Below, piece after piece: positions 49,733 through 58,555 of a DNA stretch of 64,000 nucleotides; within the stretch, counting starts at the first letter, position 1, and each line of letters begins with the position of its first letter. The DNA is from Ensifer aridi (lineage in GTDB: Bacteria > Pseudomonadota > Alphaproteobacteria > Rhizobiales > Rhizobiaceae). A program made the position numbers and the translations under genes. Location: NCBI RefSeq assembly GCF_002078505.1, contig NZ_LUAV01000038.1, positions 1 to 64,000 on the forward strand, written 5' to 3'. The notes below the pieces were generated by a model. It was not told the DNA's origin. It did not search any database and was given only the letters and a program-made list of their open reading frames with translations.

Positions 49733-50482
49733 TCAACGGGCGATGAAAAGCAGGTCGAAGCCCTTGAGTTCGCGTTGGGCGATCGATTTGCGGATTGCCG
49801 ACCAGATCGCCGAGGGATTTTCCAGTCGAAAACCGCGGAAGCTCCGGATGAGCCGGAACGTCGCCGCGGCCGTGCGCGCGAGGCGCAGGATGGCGGGGCC
49901 GGAAAGCGAGGCGGCAAGAATCTGCGGGTGGACTGCGAGGAGCACACCGGCAGTCCTCTTGCGGTCGATCGCCCGAAACTGATCGAGCACCTTGTATTCG
50001 TACCCCTCGATGTCGACCTTGAAGCAGAGGCGCTCCGTTCTCGCCATCGCCTGAAGTTCCGGAACGGTAACCGTGTTGGCCGTGATCGACATGCCGGTAT
50101 CGTCGGCGATCAGCGCCGAAGTCTCGGAACTGCCGAAACCGCCGCCGACGGAGTTGAGCACCAGGCACTTGTCGTGCGACAACGCCGCGTTAACGAGCGC
50201 GACCGCTCCCGCGTTCGTGCCTCTCATCTCGGTGAGGATGCCGAAGCAGACCGGATCGGGTTCGACGGCGATGACATTGTCGGCGATCTGCGCCGCCCAG
50301 TAGGGCGTCACGCCGATCCAGCCGCCGATGTCGATGTAGGTCGTCGTCTCGTCGACGAGACGTTCGATATTGCGAAAGGTGCCGGGCTCCCATTGGCCCG
50401 CCTGCAACCGACAGAAGAAACGTGCCTTTTCGGGCTTGTCGGGAAAGTGAACCGTTCTCTGGAAGTAGGTTATGGCGCGCAT
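49733..50482 (-). CDS. FkbM-family SAM-dependent methyltransferase
   Basis: A 249-aa methyltransferase: TTYIDIGGWIGVTPYWAAQI is the SAM motif I variant, VIAVEPDPVCFGILTEMRGT motif II, CFKVDIEGYEYKVLDQFRAI the FkbM post-motif and GFDLLFIAR the end. FkbM enzymes methylate hydroxyls on sugars or polyketides. Near glycosyltransferase genes at 54-58 kb it might methylate a surface glycan, but it is separated by the ABC-like gene. Confidence 0.88.
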   Translation of the reverse strand: MRAITYFQRTVHFPDKPEKARFFCRLQAGQWEPGTFRNIERLVDETTTYIDIGGWIGVTPYWAAQIADNVIAVEPDPVCFGILTEMRGTNAGAVALVNAALSHDKCLVLNSVGGGFGSSETSALIADDTGMSITANTVTVPELQAMARTERLCFKVDIEGYEYKVLDQFRAIDRKRTAGVLLAVHPQILAASLSGPAILRLARTAAATFRLIRSFRGFRLENPSAIWSAIRKSIAQRELKGFDLLFIAR

Positions 50483-50496
50483 CGCGCTTCTCTACC

Positions 50497-50539
50497 GCAT
50501 GATCCCATGAGTCGGAACCGGTTTCGGCGGAAATCGCAC
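50497..50539. repeat. Palindromic intergenic repeat (degenerate, rhizobial type)
   Basis: GCATGATCCC starts a degenerate palindrome with inner CGGAACCGGTTTCGG, resembling rhizobial intergenic elements of form GCATGAT..GAACCGGTTTTCGG..ATCATGC. The right arm is decayed (AAATCGCAC). Confidence 0.5.
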
Positions 50540-50584
50540 AACGGCGAGAATGCAGCAGGCGGCTGCCAAAGTAGTTCGACGAAC

Positions 50585-51049
50585 TCAGGCTTCCGCCCGC
50601 TGCGCGCGGCTGCGCGCTTCGGTGAGTTCGGAGGTCGTTTGGCTGAGACGGTCGGCAAGCACTCGCATGATCTCGACCGCCATCTCCGGAAAATCAGCGA
50701 GCAGCTTCAGGAAATCGTCCTTGCGGATGCGCAGGGCTTCAAGCGGAGTGGTCGTTCTGATGGTTGCCGTACGTGGTGTATTGCAGAGAATGGCGATCTC
50801 GCCGACGATCGAATTCTGCTCCACGTCCGCGACCTTCAACTGACCATTCGGCGTTGCCACCAGCACATCAGCCTTGCCCGAAAGAATGACGTAAGCCGCG
50901 TCGCCGATATCACCCTGGCTAAACAGGTTTTCCCCCGCACTGTACATCACCCGGTCGGAGGTGAAAGCCAGAAGTTTGAGCTTCGCAGGCGGCAACCCGG
51001 AAAACAGCGTTATCCGGCGCAACATTTCCACTTCGTCTTTTAGGAGCAT
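50585..51049 (-). CDS. Cyclic-nucleotide-binding-domain protein
   Basis: A 154-aa protein with a cNMP-binding fold: FSQGDIGDAAYVILSGKADV, then the phosphate-binding cassette VGEIAILCNTPRTATIRTTT, and a helical end (MAVEIMRVLADRLSQTTSEL). The conserved Glu and Arg of the cassette (GEIAILCNTPRTA) are present, so it probably binds cAMP or cGMP. No DNA-binding domain, so a regulator by protein contact. It follows the ABC-like gene by 93 bp on the same strand; the ATG at 51049 gives the usual start of the fold. Confidence 0.85.
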   Translation of the reverse strand: MLLKDEVEMLRRITLFSGLPPAKLKLLAFTSDRVMYSAGENLFSQGDIGDAAYVILSGKADVLVATPNGQLKVADVEQNSIVGEIAILCNTPRTATIRTTTPLEALRIRKDDFLKLLADFPEMAVEIMRVLADRLSQTTSELTEARSRAQRAEA

Positions 51050-51142
51050 AACCGTCCGTTTCTCCGAATGTGCCTCGGGCGCAAACACGTCCAATCCCAA
51101 GCCGCGGGGAAAATATGCTTGCCTCCCGACATCAATATTACA

Positions 51143-53854
51143 TCAAGATGCCAGTTCCTTATAGTCGCTGTCTTTTGGCCGCTCTTCCAGCGCGTCCTCT
51201 TGGACCAGGCGGCCGTTTTCGAAATGCGCGACGCGGTCGAACAGTTCCGAGAGAGCCGGATTGGAGAGGACCCAGACGATCGCGGGCCTGCGCTCGCCTT
51301 CCCGCAGGAAAGCGAAGACGTTCCGGGTGATCTGGTCCTGCGTGCGCTGGTCGAGGGCCAGGAGCGGCTGATTGAAGATGTAGAAGTCCGAGACGCGGAT
51401 GAGCGCGCGTGCCAGGTTGAGCTTTTGCCGCTGACCGGCAGTCAGCCGCTTGCCTCCGGCACCTACGTTGAAATCGAGCCCAAACGCCAGAACCTTGTTG
51501 TAGAGTCCGAGCGACTCGAAGAGATCACGCACGATCGCGCGAATCCGTTCGGAACCGTCCGTGTGCTTGTGTCCGATGCGCCCGAAGAGCACGTTATCGA
51601 TGATGCTCGCCGACGCCATGTAGCGGTTCGGCTGGTAGTGCTCGATTATGCCGACGAGATCGGCCGGCAGCCCTTCGCTGAACTCGCTCCGCGCCTCGAC
51701 GATCTTGTTCATCAGATCGTCAGTCAAAAGACCGAAACGGTGCCGCGGCTCGATATAGCCGAAGCACAGACGGATGATCTTGATCGTGTCCTCCTCCGAG
51801 ACGTCCTCGATCGGGCGCCCCCTCACCTTCTGCAGAAGCGCTTCATAGACGGGGATATCTTCGGCCGTCATGAAGGTGAGCTGCTGGAAGAACGGATGAT
51901 CCGGCGGCAAATCCCGGAACAGTTCGACGACGTTCTCGGCAATCTCCAGCCCCATCCCGTAGAAGGTCTCGTGCAGCCCGGCCCTCTTCAAGACCGTCTT
52001 GAAGAAGGGATGGCTCTCTAGCGCCTTCTCCCAGCGGACGGTGTCGGTCACCGTTCCAAAGAGCAGGTTTTCGCCGACCGTCGCTTCGACATTGTAGGAG
52101 CCCGGTTCGAAGAACACGACGAGATCGCTGAGCTTCTCCGCCTCGAGGCGCCGGCGGAGCGCAGAACGCATGGCCACGATCTCCCCCGCAAAGGCTTCAT
52201 GCTCGACCGGATTGATGGTCGATCGGACGGCCAACGCCGTGATGTCGTTGGTCAGAAGGACGGCATCGAGCACGGCCTTGATCCTGGCGAAGAGGTCGTC
52301 GGGACCGGTCGCGTCCGCAGCCTCGTAGTCGATCCAGTCGCTGTTGAGGTCGAACGAAGGATTGCCGGCGAGCTTCGCTTCCAAGAGCTCCCATCGGCGA
52401 TGGGCAGCCTTGTCCCCCTCATAGACCGTCTCCGTCAGCGGTGCGTGCTTCAGCCCATAGAGCAGGTTGTCGCCGAGACTTCCGTGAAAAGTGTAGACCT
52501 CCGAAGAGGCGTAGGAAATCCGCCGTCCGGTGATCGACTCGGGCAAGTCGTGGACGTCGACATCACCAACGAGGATCCTGCCGCTTGTCGGCCAGATCAG
52601 CCGGCCGAAAGCCTCGGCCAGCGCCTCGCCCCCACCCCCGCTTCCCCCGGTAACGGCAACCGCTTCACCGGGATGGACCTGGAGCGACACGTGTTCCACC
52701 ACCTTGGAGCCGCCATCATCGGCGACAGTCAGGTTGACAGCGGCGAGCGGCCCCGCGAGCGGTGGTGCCGGAGCTGCGGAAACCTCCTGCACTTTCGCGT
52801 CGATCAGCGGCTCGACGCTGAACTGTTCGACGACCTGGGCGTATTTGACCTGCACGTCCTGACGAGCCTGGTCCCAATCGATCAGCTCCTTCAGCGGGCC
52901 CGGCAGATCCTTGTAGGCACCGATGACGGCGACGAGCTGGCCGATATCGAGCCGCCCCTGCAGCGCAAAGTAGCCGCCGATCGAATAAAACAAAAACGGC
53001 GTGACCTGGGCGAGGAAGTTGTTCAGGAACTTGACGAGGAACTTCCACTCGTAGAGGTCGTAGCGGATCTTGAATATCCGGCCGAGGCGCGCGGCGATGT
53101 CGGCCCTCTCATAATTCGACGTGTCATGGCCGCGGATCGTGCCGATGCCGTCGACGATCTCACTCACGCGGCCGGAGAGCTCGCGCGCCGTTAACTGCCG
53201 TTCACGGCCAAGCACCAGCAGCCGCCGGCGCATGCGCGGGATGATGACCGCCTGTACGGCAACGATGACTGCGGCGATGATCCCGAGCCAGAAGCTCTGC
53301 AGCAGGATGAAGATCAGCGCGGTCAGCGCCTGACCGCCAAGGAGTGCCGGCTGCACGAAGGCGTCGCCGGTGAAGCCGCCCATCGGTTCGACCTCGTCCT
53401 TGATCATCGTCGCAATTTCGGCAGGCTTCACACGCTTGAAATGGCCCGGCGGAAAGCGCAGGACGCGGTCGATGAGTTCGAAGCGGATACGCCGCAGAAG
53501 ACGTTCGCCGAGCCGGCCCTTGTAGGTGTTGATGTAGAACTTGAAGAGACCGTTGATGATGACGAGCAGGAGAAACACGAGGCTCAGCGCCAGGAGCATT
53601 CCTTCCCGCTCGAGCTGAAAGCCTGAAAACAGATTGATCTCGCCGAAGAACGGCAGGCTGAAGGAGATCGGCAGGAAAGGCTGTGTCGAGCCTGGGCCTT
53701 CGAAACCCTGCCCCTGAATCGGTCCGTTGACGATCTGCTTCGGCAGATCAAAGGACAGGAAATAGGGGATCATCGACAGCGCCACGACCAGCAGAATCCA
53801 GAGCTGCTGCTTGCGGGTGTGAGTCCAGATGTAACGGGAAAGACGTGGTTCCAT
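51143..53854 (-). CDS. ABC exporter-like protein with degenerate ATPase site (pseudo-ABC), 903 aa
   Basis: The N-terminus (1-345) is an ABC exporter transmembrane domain with about six helices and RLGERLLRRIRFELIDRVLR and IATMIKDEVEPMGGFTGDAF coupling regions. The following NBD-like part is abnormal. Walker A is VTGGSGGGGEALAEA: the Lys is Gly409 and the Ser/Thr is Glu410. Walker B is FYIFNQPLLALD (usual D-E to N-Q), the C-loop is LTAGQRQ, and the switch His is replaced (VLSNPALSELF). About 330 residues intervene, with three repeats of D/E-N-L-L/V-L-F/Y-G. ATP hydrolysis looks unlikely. It is followed by a cNMP-binding protein. Confidence 0.85.
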   Translation of the reverse strand: MEPRLSRYIWTHTRKQQLWILLVVALSMIPYFLSFDLPKQIVNGPIQGQGFEGPGSTQPFLPISFSLPFFGEINLFSGFQLEREGMLLALSLVFLLLVIINGLFKFYINTYKGRLGERLLRRIRFELIDRVLRFPPGHFKRVKPAEIATMIKDEVEPMGGFTGDAFVQPALLGGQALTALIFILLQSFWLGIIAAVIVAVQAVIIPRMRRRLLVLGRERQLTARELSGRVSEIVDGIGTIRGHDTSNYERADIAARLGRIFKIRYDLYEWKFLVKFLNNFLAQVTPFLFYSIGGYFALQGRLDIGQLVAVIGAYKDLPGPLKELIDWDQARQDVQVKYAQVVEQFSVEPLIDAKVQEVSAAPAPPLAGPLAAVNLTVADDGGSKVVEHVSLQVHPGEAVAVTGGSGGGGEALAEAFGRLIWPTSGRILVGDVDVHDLPESITGRRISYASSEVYTFHGSLGDNLLYGLKHAPLTETVYEGDKAAHRRWELLEAKLAGNPSFDLNSDWIDYEAADATGPDDLFARIKAVLDAVLLTNDITALAVRSTINPVEHEAFAGEIVAMRSALRRRLEAEKLSDLVVFFEPGSYNVEATVGENLLFGTVTDTVRWEKALESHPFFKTVLKRAGLHETFYGMGLEIAENVVELFRDLPPDHPFFQQLTFMTAEDIPVYEALLQKVRGRPIEDVSEEDTIKIIRLCFGYIEPRHRFGLLTDDLMNKIVEARSEFSEGLPADLVGIIEHYQPNRYMASASIIDNVLFGRIGHKHTDGSERIRAIVRDLFESLGLYNKVLAFGLDFNVGAGGKRLTAGQRQKLNLARALIRVSDFYIFNQPLLALDQRTQDQITRNVFAFLREGERRPAIVWVLSNPALSELFDRVAHFENGRLVQEDALEERPKDSDYKELAS

Positions 53855-54137
53855 GGGCCGACAATGAGACCTAATCTAAAACTCGGGATCGCACGGCCGT
53901 CTTGCCGGCGGACGTATGCCGCAAATGGTACCCTTCCGCCTGCTCTTCAATAGCTCCGCCCCTTATCCGCAAAATCATGACTGCCCGGATTGAGAGCAGA
54001 GGCATGTTCTCTGTCAAGCACCGGACAAGATTAAGCAAACGATCACCCGTCAGAAACGGTCGGCCCCTTTCGCGGCCTCGATCCGCCCCGCGCCCATGCC
54101 GCTTGCGCTCCCTCGACCGTGAGCTTACAACAGCCGC
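53855..54137. other. Divergent intergenic region
   Basis: Separates the leftward pseudo-ABC gene from the rightward methyltransferase gene. Holds both promoters; no consensus identified. Confidence 0.4.
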
Positions 54138-54812
54138 ATGACGCATGCCAGCCACTCGCCCCACCCTCCCGCAGATTGGCACGAAAACGCCTATGACCTG
54201 GCCCGGGGGCTGGCCGCCTATTCCGGCAGCAGGCTCGTGGAAGGCATAGCCAGGGTCATCGCGAAGCATCCGGAAGCGAATATCGCCAACGCCTTCAACC
54301 ATAAACAGGTCGGCTGCAAGATCTGGGCCCGAGACAAGCTCCTTGAAAGCGCTGGTGCATCATACCGCCGGATCGTCGTGCTCGGCGGCTGGTACGGAAT
54401 TTTGCCAGCCATGCTGCTCGAGGACCCGCGCTTCCATATCGAGGCGGCCGACAGCTACGACATCGACCCCGCGGTGGAGGCGGTCGCACGGACGCTGAAC
54501 GCCGCCTTCGGCGACAGGTTTCACGCAATGACGGCGGACATGTATGCGCTCGACTATCGCGACCTGAATGCTGACCTCGTGATCAACACGAGTTGTGAAC
54601 ATATCGCCGACCTCGGAAATTGGCTCAGCCTCGTCCCGCGTGGCACCCGCGTCCTCTTGCAGTCAAACGACTATTTCAGCGAGCCGACGCATATAAGCTG
54701 CGTCTCTTCGCTCGAGGAATTCCGTGTGCAGGCAGGTCTCGCGCGTATCGACTTCGCGGGCGCGCTGCCCATGAAGAAGTACACCCGCTTCATGCTGATC
54801 GGGGCGGTCTGA
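54138..54812 (+). CDS. Class I SAM-dependent methyltransferase-like protein
   Basis: A 224-aa Rossmann-fold protein: RIVVLGGWYGILPAMLLEDP is motif I, IEAADSYDIDPAVEAVARTL motif II, ADLVINTSCEHIADLGNWLS motif IV and VLLQSNDYFSEPTHISCVSS follows. This variant with NTSCEHI is found in several proteobacterial methyltransferase-like genes near surface-polysaccharide loci. The substrate is not evident. It is convergent with the glycosyltransferase operon. Confidence 0.8.
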   Translation: MTHASHSPHPPADWHENAYDLARGLAAYSGSRLVEGIARVIAKHPEANIANAFNHKQVGCKIWARDKLLESAGASYRRIVVLGGWYGILPAMLLEDPRFHIEAADSYDIDPAVEAVARTLNAAFGDRFHAMTADMYALDYRDLNADLVINTSCEHIADLGNWLSLVPRGTRVLLQSNDYFSEPTHISCVSSLEEFRVQAGLARIDFAGALPMKKYTRFMLIGAV

Positions 54813-54866
54813 GAGCGATCCTCAAAGTTGAAGCGGGAAGCGGGCGGGAAACCGCTGTCGCCTTGC

Positions 54867-56027
54867 TCACCTGCGCTTCAACACGAGGCGCTGTTGCAGG
54901 ATTCTCGCCGTACCCGCCGCTCCGTCGAGATCGAGCGGCGGTATTTCCGGCTTCGGCCGCGCAAGCATCGCTCCGATCTTGCCCGCTAAAAGCGCTGGCG
55001 TGATCCCCTCCTCCGGCAGAACGCCGGCGAGGCCGAGTTTTTCCAGCCTCGCCGCACGCGAACTCTGTTCGGTTTCCCCGCCTGCGGTAAACGGGACGAG
55101 CAGGGAAGCGCAGCCGGCGCGGAGAGCGTCGCAGACGGTGTTGTAACCGGCCTGCGAAACGGAGAGACGTGCCCCGGCAAGCAGGCTTGCGAAATCCTGG
55201 CGGAAGCGGAAAAGGCCAACGCCGCTTCGTGCCGTGGCCGTGAATGCGTCGAAATCGGCGTCGGGCAGGTTGGGGCCGGTCACCAGACACCAGCGAAGCG
55301 TTGCCGGCAGGAGCTTCGTCGCCTCGAGCGCGGCTCCGATCAGCTCCCTGCCCACGGCTCCCCCGCCGGCGGAGACGACGATATCGAATATCTCGCTCGG
55401 TTCGGCCGGGGCCGGCGGGGCAACAAGGCCGGTGTAGGCCACCTTGCCTTCCACCTCGGCCGCGAGAGGAAAGGTCTCCTCGAGTCGCGCAAAGCTCGGG
55501 TCGCCGTGAACGAGCACGAGGTCGAAATGGTTCCTGACGAGGTCTACGGTTTCCTCGGCGCGTCCCGGCTTCGTCCGCTCCTGGAGGATGTCGCGCAGCG
55601 AAGTCGCCACCATCGGGCGCCGCTCCATGGCTGCGACGGCATCGAGCAAAGGCAAGAGCTCGAAGCGCATCTGACGGCGCCCAAACGGGAAGGCCTCGAT
55701 GATGACGATATCCGGATCTGTGCGATGAAGCGCCTCGATCAGCAGGTTCGTGCGGTGTTCCTCGAACGCCTTCGTGACCGGATTGCCGTCGCCGTCGACG
55801 AGCCCCGAAAAGCCTTTGTCGCCGGCCGTGACTGGCGGCAAGGCGACGGTCGTGACGTCCTCTCCCGGGAATCCCGGCAACGGTGTGCCGCCCGTGACCA
55901 TCGTGACCTCGAAATCGTTCTCTACGAGAGCCTTCCCGATCCGGCTCGCACGCGCCAGATGGCCGATACCGAGAAGATGCTGCACATAGAAAAAGACGCG
56001 ATGTCTGCTCAAGGGGCCCTGCTCCAT
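54867..56027 (-). CDS. MurG-like (GT-B) glycosyltransferase
   Basis: A 386-aa GT-B protein: FFYVQHLLGIGHLARASRIG is the N-terminal acceptor-domain loop, IVVSAGGGAVGRELIGAALE the linker and SVSQAGYNTVCDALRAGCAS the donor-nucleotide motif, typical of GlcNAc or GalNAc donors. It transfers a sugar to an unknown acceptor. ATG 56027 overlaps the previous gene's end by 19 bp. It is last in a three-gene operon. Confidence 0.85.
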   Translation of the reverse strand: MEQGPLSRHRVFFYVQHLLGIGHLARASRIGKALVENDFEVTMVTGGTPLPGFPGEDVTTVALPPVTAGDKGFSGLVDGDGNPVTKAFEEHRTNLLIEALHRTDPDIVIIEAFPFGRRQMRFELLPLLDAVAAMERRPMVATSLRDILQERTKPGRAEETVDLVRNHFDLVLVHGDPSFARLEETFPLAAEVEGKVAYTGLVAPPAPAEPSEIFDIVVSAGGGAVGRELIGAALEATKLLPATLRWCLVTGPNLPDADFDAFTATARSGVGLFRFRQDFASLLAGARLSVSQAGYNTVCDALRAGCASLLVPFTAGGETEQSSRAARLEKLGLAGVLPEEGITPALLAGKIGAMLARPKPEIPPLDLDGAAGTARILQQRLVLKRR

Positions 56028-57256
56028 TCGCTTTCGAAGAGCCCGCTCAACTGGCGGACGCTCGAATGGTGATCGAACTCGGCGCGCACGCGCTGTTCCG
56101 CCGCGGCGCCGAGGCGCCGGCGCATTTCCGGATCGCGGATCAGCCGCTCGAGCGCTAACGCCAGTGCGCGCGGGTCCTCCGCCGGCACCACGAGGCCGTT
56201 TTGACCGTCATCGAGCAGTTCCGGAACCCCGGCGACCGCCGTCGAGACGCATACGAGCCGCTGGCTCGATGCTTCGACGAGGACGTTCGGCAGCCCGTCG
56301 CGATCTCCATTGGCCGCAACCCGGCACGCCAGCGCAAAGATGTCGGCTTCGCGGTAGTGCGTCAGTACGTCCTTCTGATCGAGCGCGCCGTGCCAGCGAA
56401 TGCGATCCGCAAGGCCGAGCTTGCCGGCAAGCGCCTGAAGTTCGGCTGTAAGCTCCCCCGCGCCGATATGCTCAAAGCGCCAGTTGAGATCGGCGGGAAG
56501 TGACGAAAGCGCCTTGAGAAGGACGTCGTACCCCTTCTTGGCGACGGCGCGCCCGACGCTGACGATGCGAACCGGATCGATCGGGTCGGAGCCGCCCCTA
56601 GCCGAATGGCTGCCCTCGAAAGACGGAAATCGGTCGAGATCGAGACCGTGATAGCTCAGATGGACGCGGGACTTTTCTCGCGTCAGGCTCTGCAGGTGGT
56701 CGTAGCCGTTTCGCGTGCAGGTGACGGTCCAGCGGGCGCGCCCGAGCTTTTCCGAAAGCTCCCAATCCGGAGACGTCCAGATGTCCTTCGCATGGGCCGA
56801 ACACGTCCAGGGAATGCCGGCGATGATGCTAGCATAGGCGGTCACCGAGGCGGGTGTGTGGATGAAATGCGCATGCAGCCAATCGGCGCCCTCCGGCCAT
56901 TCGGCAACGAGCACCAGCGCCTGGCCGAAACGACGGAAGCGGTTGCGCGTCCTGTCCCGGCGCAGGTCCCGAAAGAATTGTCGGAGTGCCGGCCAGAAAC
57001 CCGGTTTCGCCACCGTTTGGAAGAGCGCACGACAGACCCGCCAGGGCTCCTCGTGCAGATATTCCGGAAGGTAGTGGACAGCCGCGCGGATCTCATCATG
57101 GACGGGGTGGCGCTTGCCGTCGGTCGGCCGGCGCAGGGCCACCAGGACGAGGTCGTGTCCTGCCTTCTCAAGGCCAAGCAGTTCCTGCGCGATGAACGTC
57201 TCCGAAAGACGCGGATAGCCTTTCAGGACAACGGCAATCTTCTTGTGTGGCGCCAC
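56009..57256 (-). CDS. Family 4 (GT4) glycosyltransferase
   Basis: A 415-aa GT4 enzyme: KIAVVLKGYPRLSETFIAQE is the N-terminal lobe, VRIVSVGRAVAKKGYDVLLK the donor lobe start, and DGLPNVLVEASSQRLVCVST the GT4 E-x7-E motif. The sequence resembles colanic-acid or exopolysaccharide glycosyltransferases. The start is a GTG at 57256, 6 bp after the preceding gene. It acts on the cytoplasmic face of the membrane. Product unknown. Confidence 0.88.
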   Translation of the reverse strand: MAPHKKIAVVLKGYPRLSETFIAQELLGLEKAGHDLVLVALRRPTDGKRHPVHDEIRAAVHYLPEYLHEEPWRVCRALFQTVAKPGFWPALRQFFRDLRRDRTRNRFRRFGQALVLVAEWPEGADWLHAHFIHTPASVTAYASIIAGIPWTCSAHAKDIWTSPDWELSEKLGRARWTVTCTRNGYDHLQSLTREKSRVHLSYHGLDLDRFPSFEGSHSARGGSDPIDPVRIVSVGRAVAKKGYDVLLKALSSLPADLNWRFEHIGAGELTAELQALAGKLGLADRIRWHGALDQKDVLTHYREADIFALACRVAANGDRDGLPNVLVEASSQRLVCVSTAVAGVPELLDDGQNGLVVPAEDPRALALALERLIRDPEMRRRLGAAAEQRVRAEFDHHSSVRQLSGLFESEWSRAP

Positions 57257-57262
57257 GGGAGT

Positions 57263-58474
57263 TCAGCTTGTCTTTACGATGCTCAAGTGCTCTTTCGATC
57301 TGTGATCGAGCCAGTCTCCGACGACCTCGGATATGTGGACGAGGCCCTCGAGCCTCAGTCCATTGGCGTTGCGCGACGGCGGCGCGCGTTGCGGCAGCGC
57401 CTTAAGGGCCGCGGCGAGACGCAACGGATCCTCCGCTTCCTGCGGCAGCAGCATCTCGACGAGGCCGAGAGCCGAGGCTCGCTGGGCGCGGATCAATTGC
57501 TCCTCGCGCGGCTGGAGGCGCGGCACGATCAGGGCCGGCTTGTCGAAGGAGAGTATCTCGCAATAGGTGTTATAGCCACCCATCGAGACGACGCCCTTCG
57601 CTCCGGCGATCAACTCCTCCATCCGGTTGTCAAATTCGATCATCTTGATGAAGGGGATGCGTCCGCCCTTCTTGATCAGCTTGTTGCGCTGCTTGACGGG
57701 CATATAGGGACCAAGCACCACCAGCGCCTGATGGGTGAGTTCGGGATCCTGCTGGTAGGCATGGATCACGTCATGGACAAGATCCGCACCATCGCCGCCG
57801 CCGCCCGTCGTAACGAGGATGTAGTCGCCTTCCGGCCGATGGCTCGGCGCGCCGTCGTGCGGGATGCCCCTTTGCAGGAAACCGACGAAGTTCATGCGCT
57901 CGCGAACGGCCGTCGGCACATCCAGCCCCACCAGCGGGTCGTAGAAATCCGGCGGTCCATAGACCCAGATCGAATCGTAGAACTGCTCGATCTTGCGCAT
58001 CGTGTCGCGGCGCTTCCACTCCACCTCGAGCAGATGCGGCGCATCCATGATGTCCCTCAAGCCTAGCACCAATCTGGTCCCGTGCGTCTTCAGATAGGTG
58101 AGCGTGTCTTCCACCTCGCCGCGCAGTCCCATCGGTTCCTTGTCGACGATGAAGACATCCGGCTTGAAGGTTTCCGCCGTCGAACGGATGATCGACTGCC
58201 GCATCTTCAGCGTTTCATGCAGGTCGATGTGCCGGTCGAGAGATGTGTACTCGCCGTTTCTGAGCTTGATGACGCTCGGGATTTTCACGAAATCGACGCG
58301 GGCGCGATAATCGAAGGCGCCGGCGATGGTCGCGCCGGAAATGATCAGGATCTGCAGTCCGCTGTAGTCTTCGACCAGCGCATGAGCGATCGCGCGGCAG
58401 CGTCTTAAGTGACCGAGGCCGAAGGTATCGTGACTGTACATGAGGATCCGGGCATCCTCGAAACGCCGTGTCAT
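57263..58474 (-). CDS. GT-B (MurG/GT28-like) glycosyltransferase
   Basis: A 403-aa GT-B protein: RILMYSHDTFGLGHLRRCRA is the N-terminal acceptor loop, TTGGGGDGADLVHDVIHAYQ the linker and VSMGGYNTYCEILSFDKPAL the donor motif. It is similar in plan to the 386-aa protein at 54867 (both have a GLGHL/GIGHL loop), so the two could be paralogues acting on the same chain. First in the three-gene operon. ATG 58474 lies after the Opp-type operon end. Confidence 0.85.
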   Translation of the reverse strand: MTRRFEDARILMYSHDTFGLGHLRRCRAIAHALVEDYSGLQILIISGATIAGAFDYRARVDFVKIPSVIKLRNGEYTSLDRHIDLHETLKMRQSIIRSTAETFKPDVFIVDKEPMGLRGEVEDTLTYLKTHGTRLVLGLRDIMDAPHLLEVEWKRRDTMRKIEQFYDSIWVYGPPDFYDPLVGLDVPTAVRERMNFVGFLQRGIPHDGAPSHRPEGDYILVTTGGGGDGADLVHDVIHAYQQDPELTHQALVVLGPYMPVKQRNKLIKKGGRIPFIKMIEFDNRMEELIAGAKGVVSMGGYNTYCEILSFDKPALIVPRLQPREEQLIRAQRASALGLVEMLLPQEAEDPLRLAAALKALPQRAPPSRNANGLRLEGLVHISEVVGDWLDHRSKEHLSIVKTS

Positions 58475-58555
58475 ACGAAGACCCTTTCGCTCTTCAATAG
58501 GAGTATCGAGCCTGCTGCAGCGCCCGCTTGCGATCGGACGGCGCGATACCGGGGG

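Noticed and set aside
53871..54302. A 143-codon minus-strand frame
   Set aside because: Overlaps the start of the methyltransferase gene and lies in its promoter space; no homology or start signal.
56606..58066. A 486-codon plus-strand frame
   Set aside because: Antisense to two clear glycosyltransferase genes with intact motifs; no domain resemblance.
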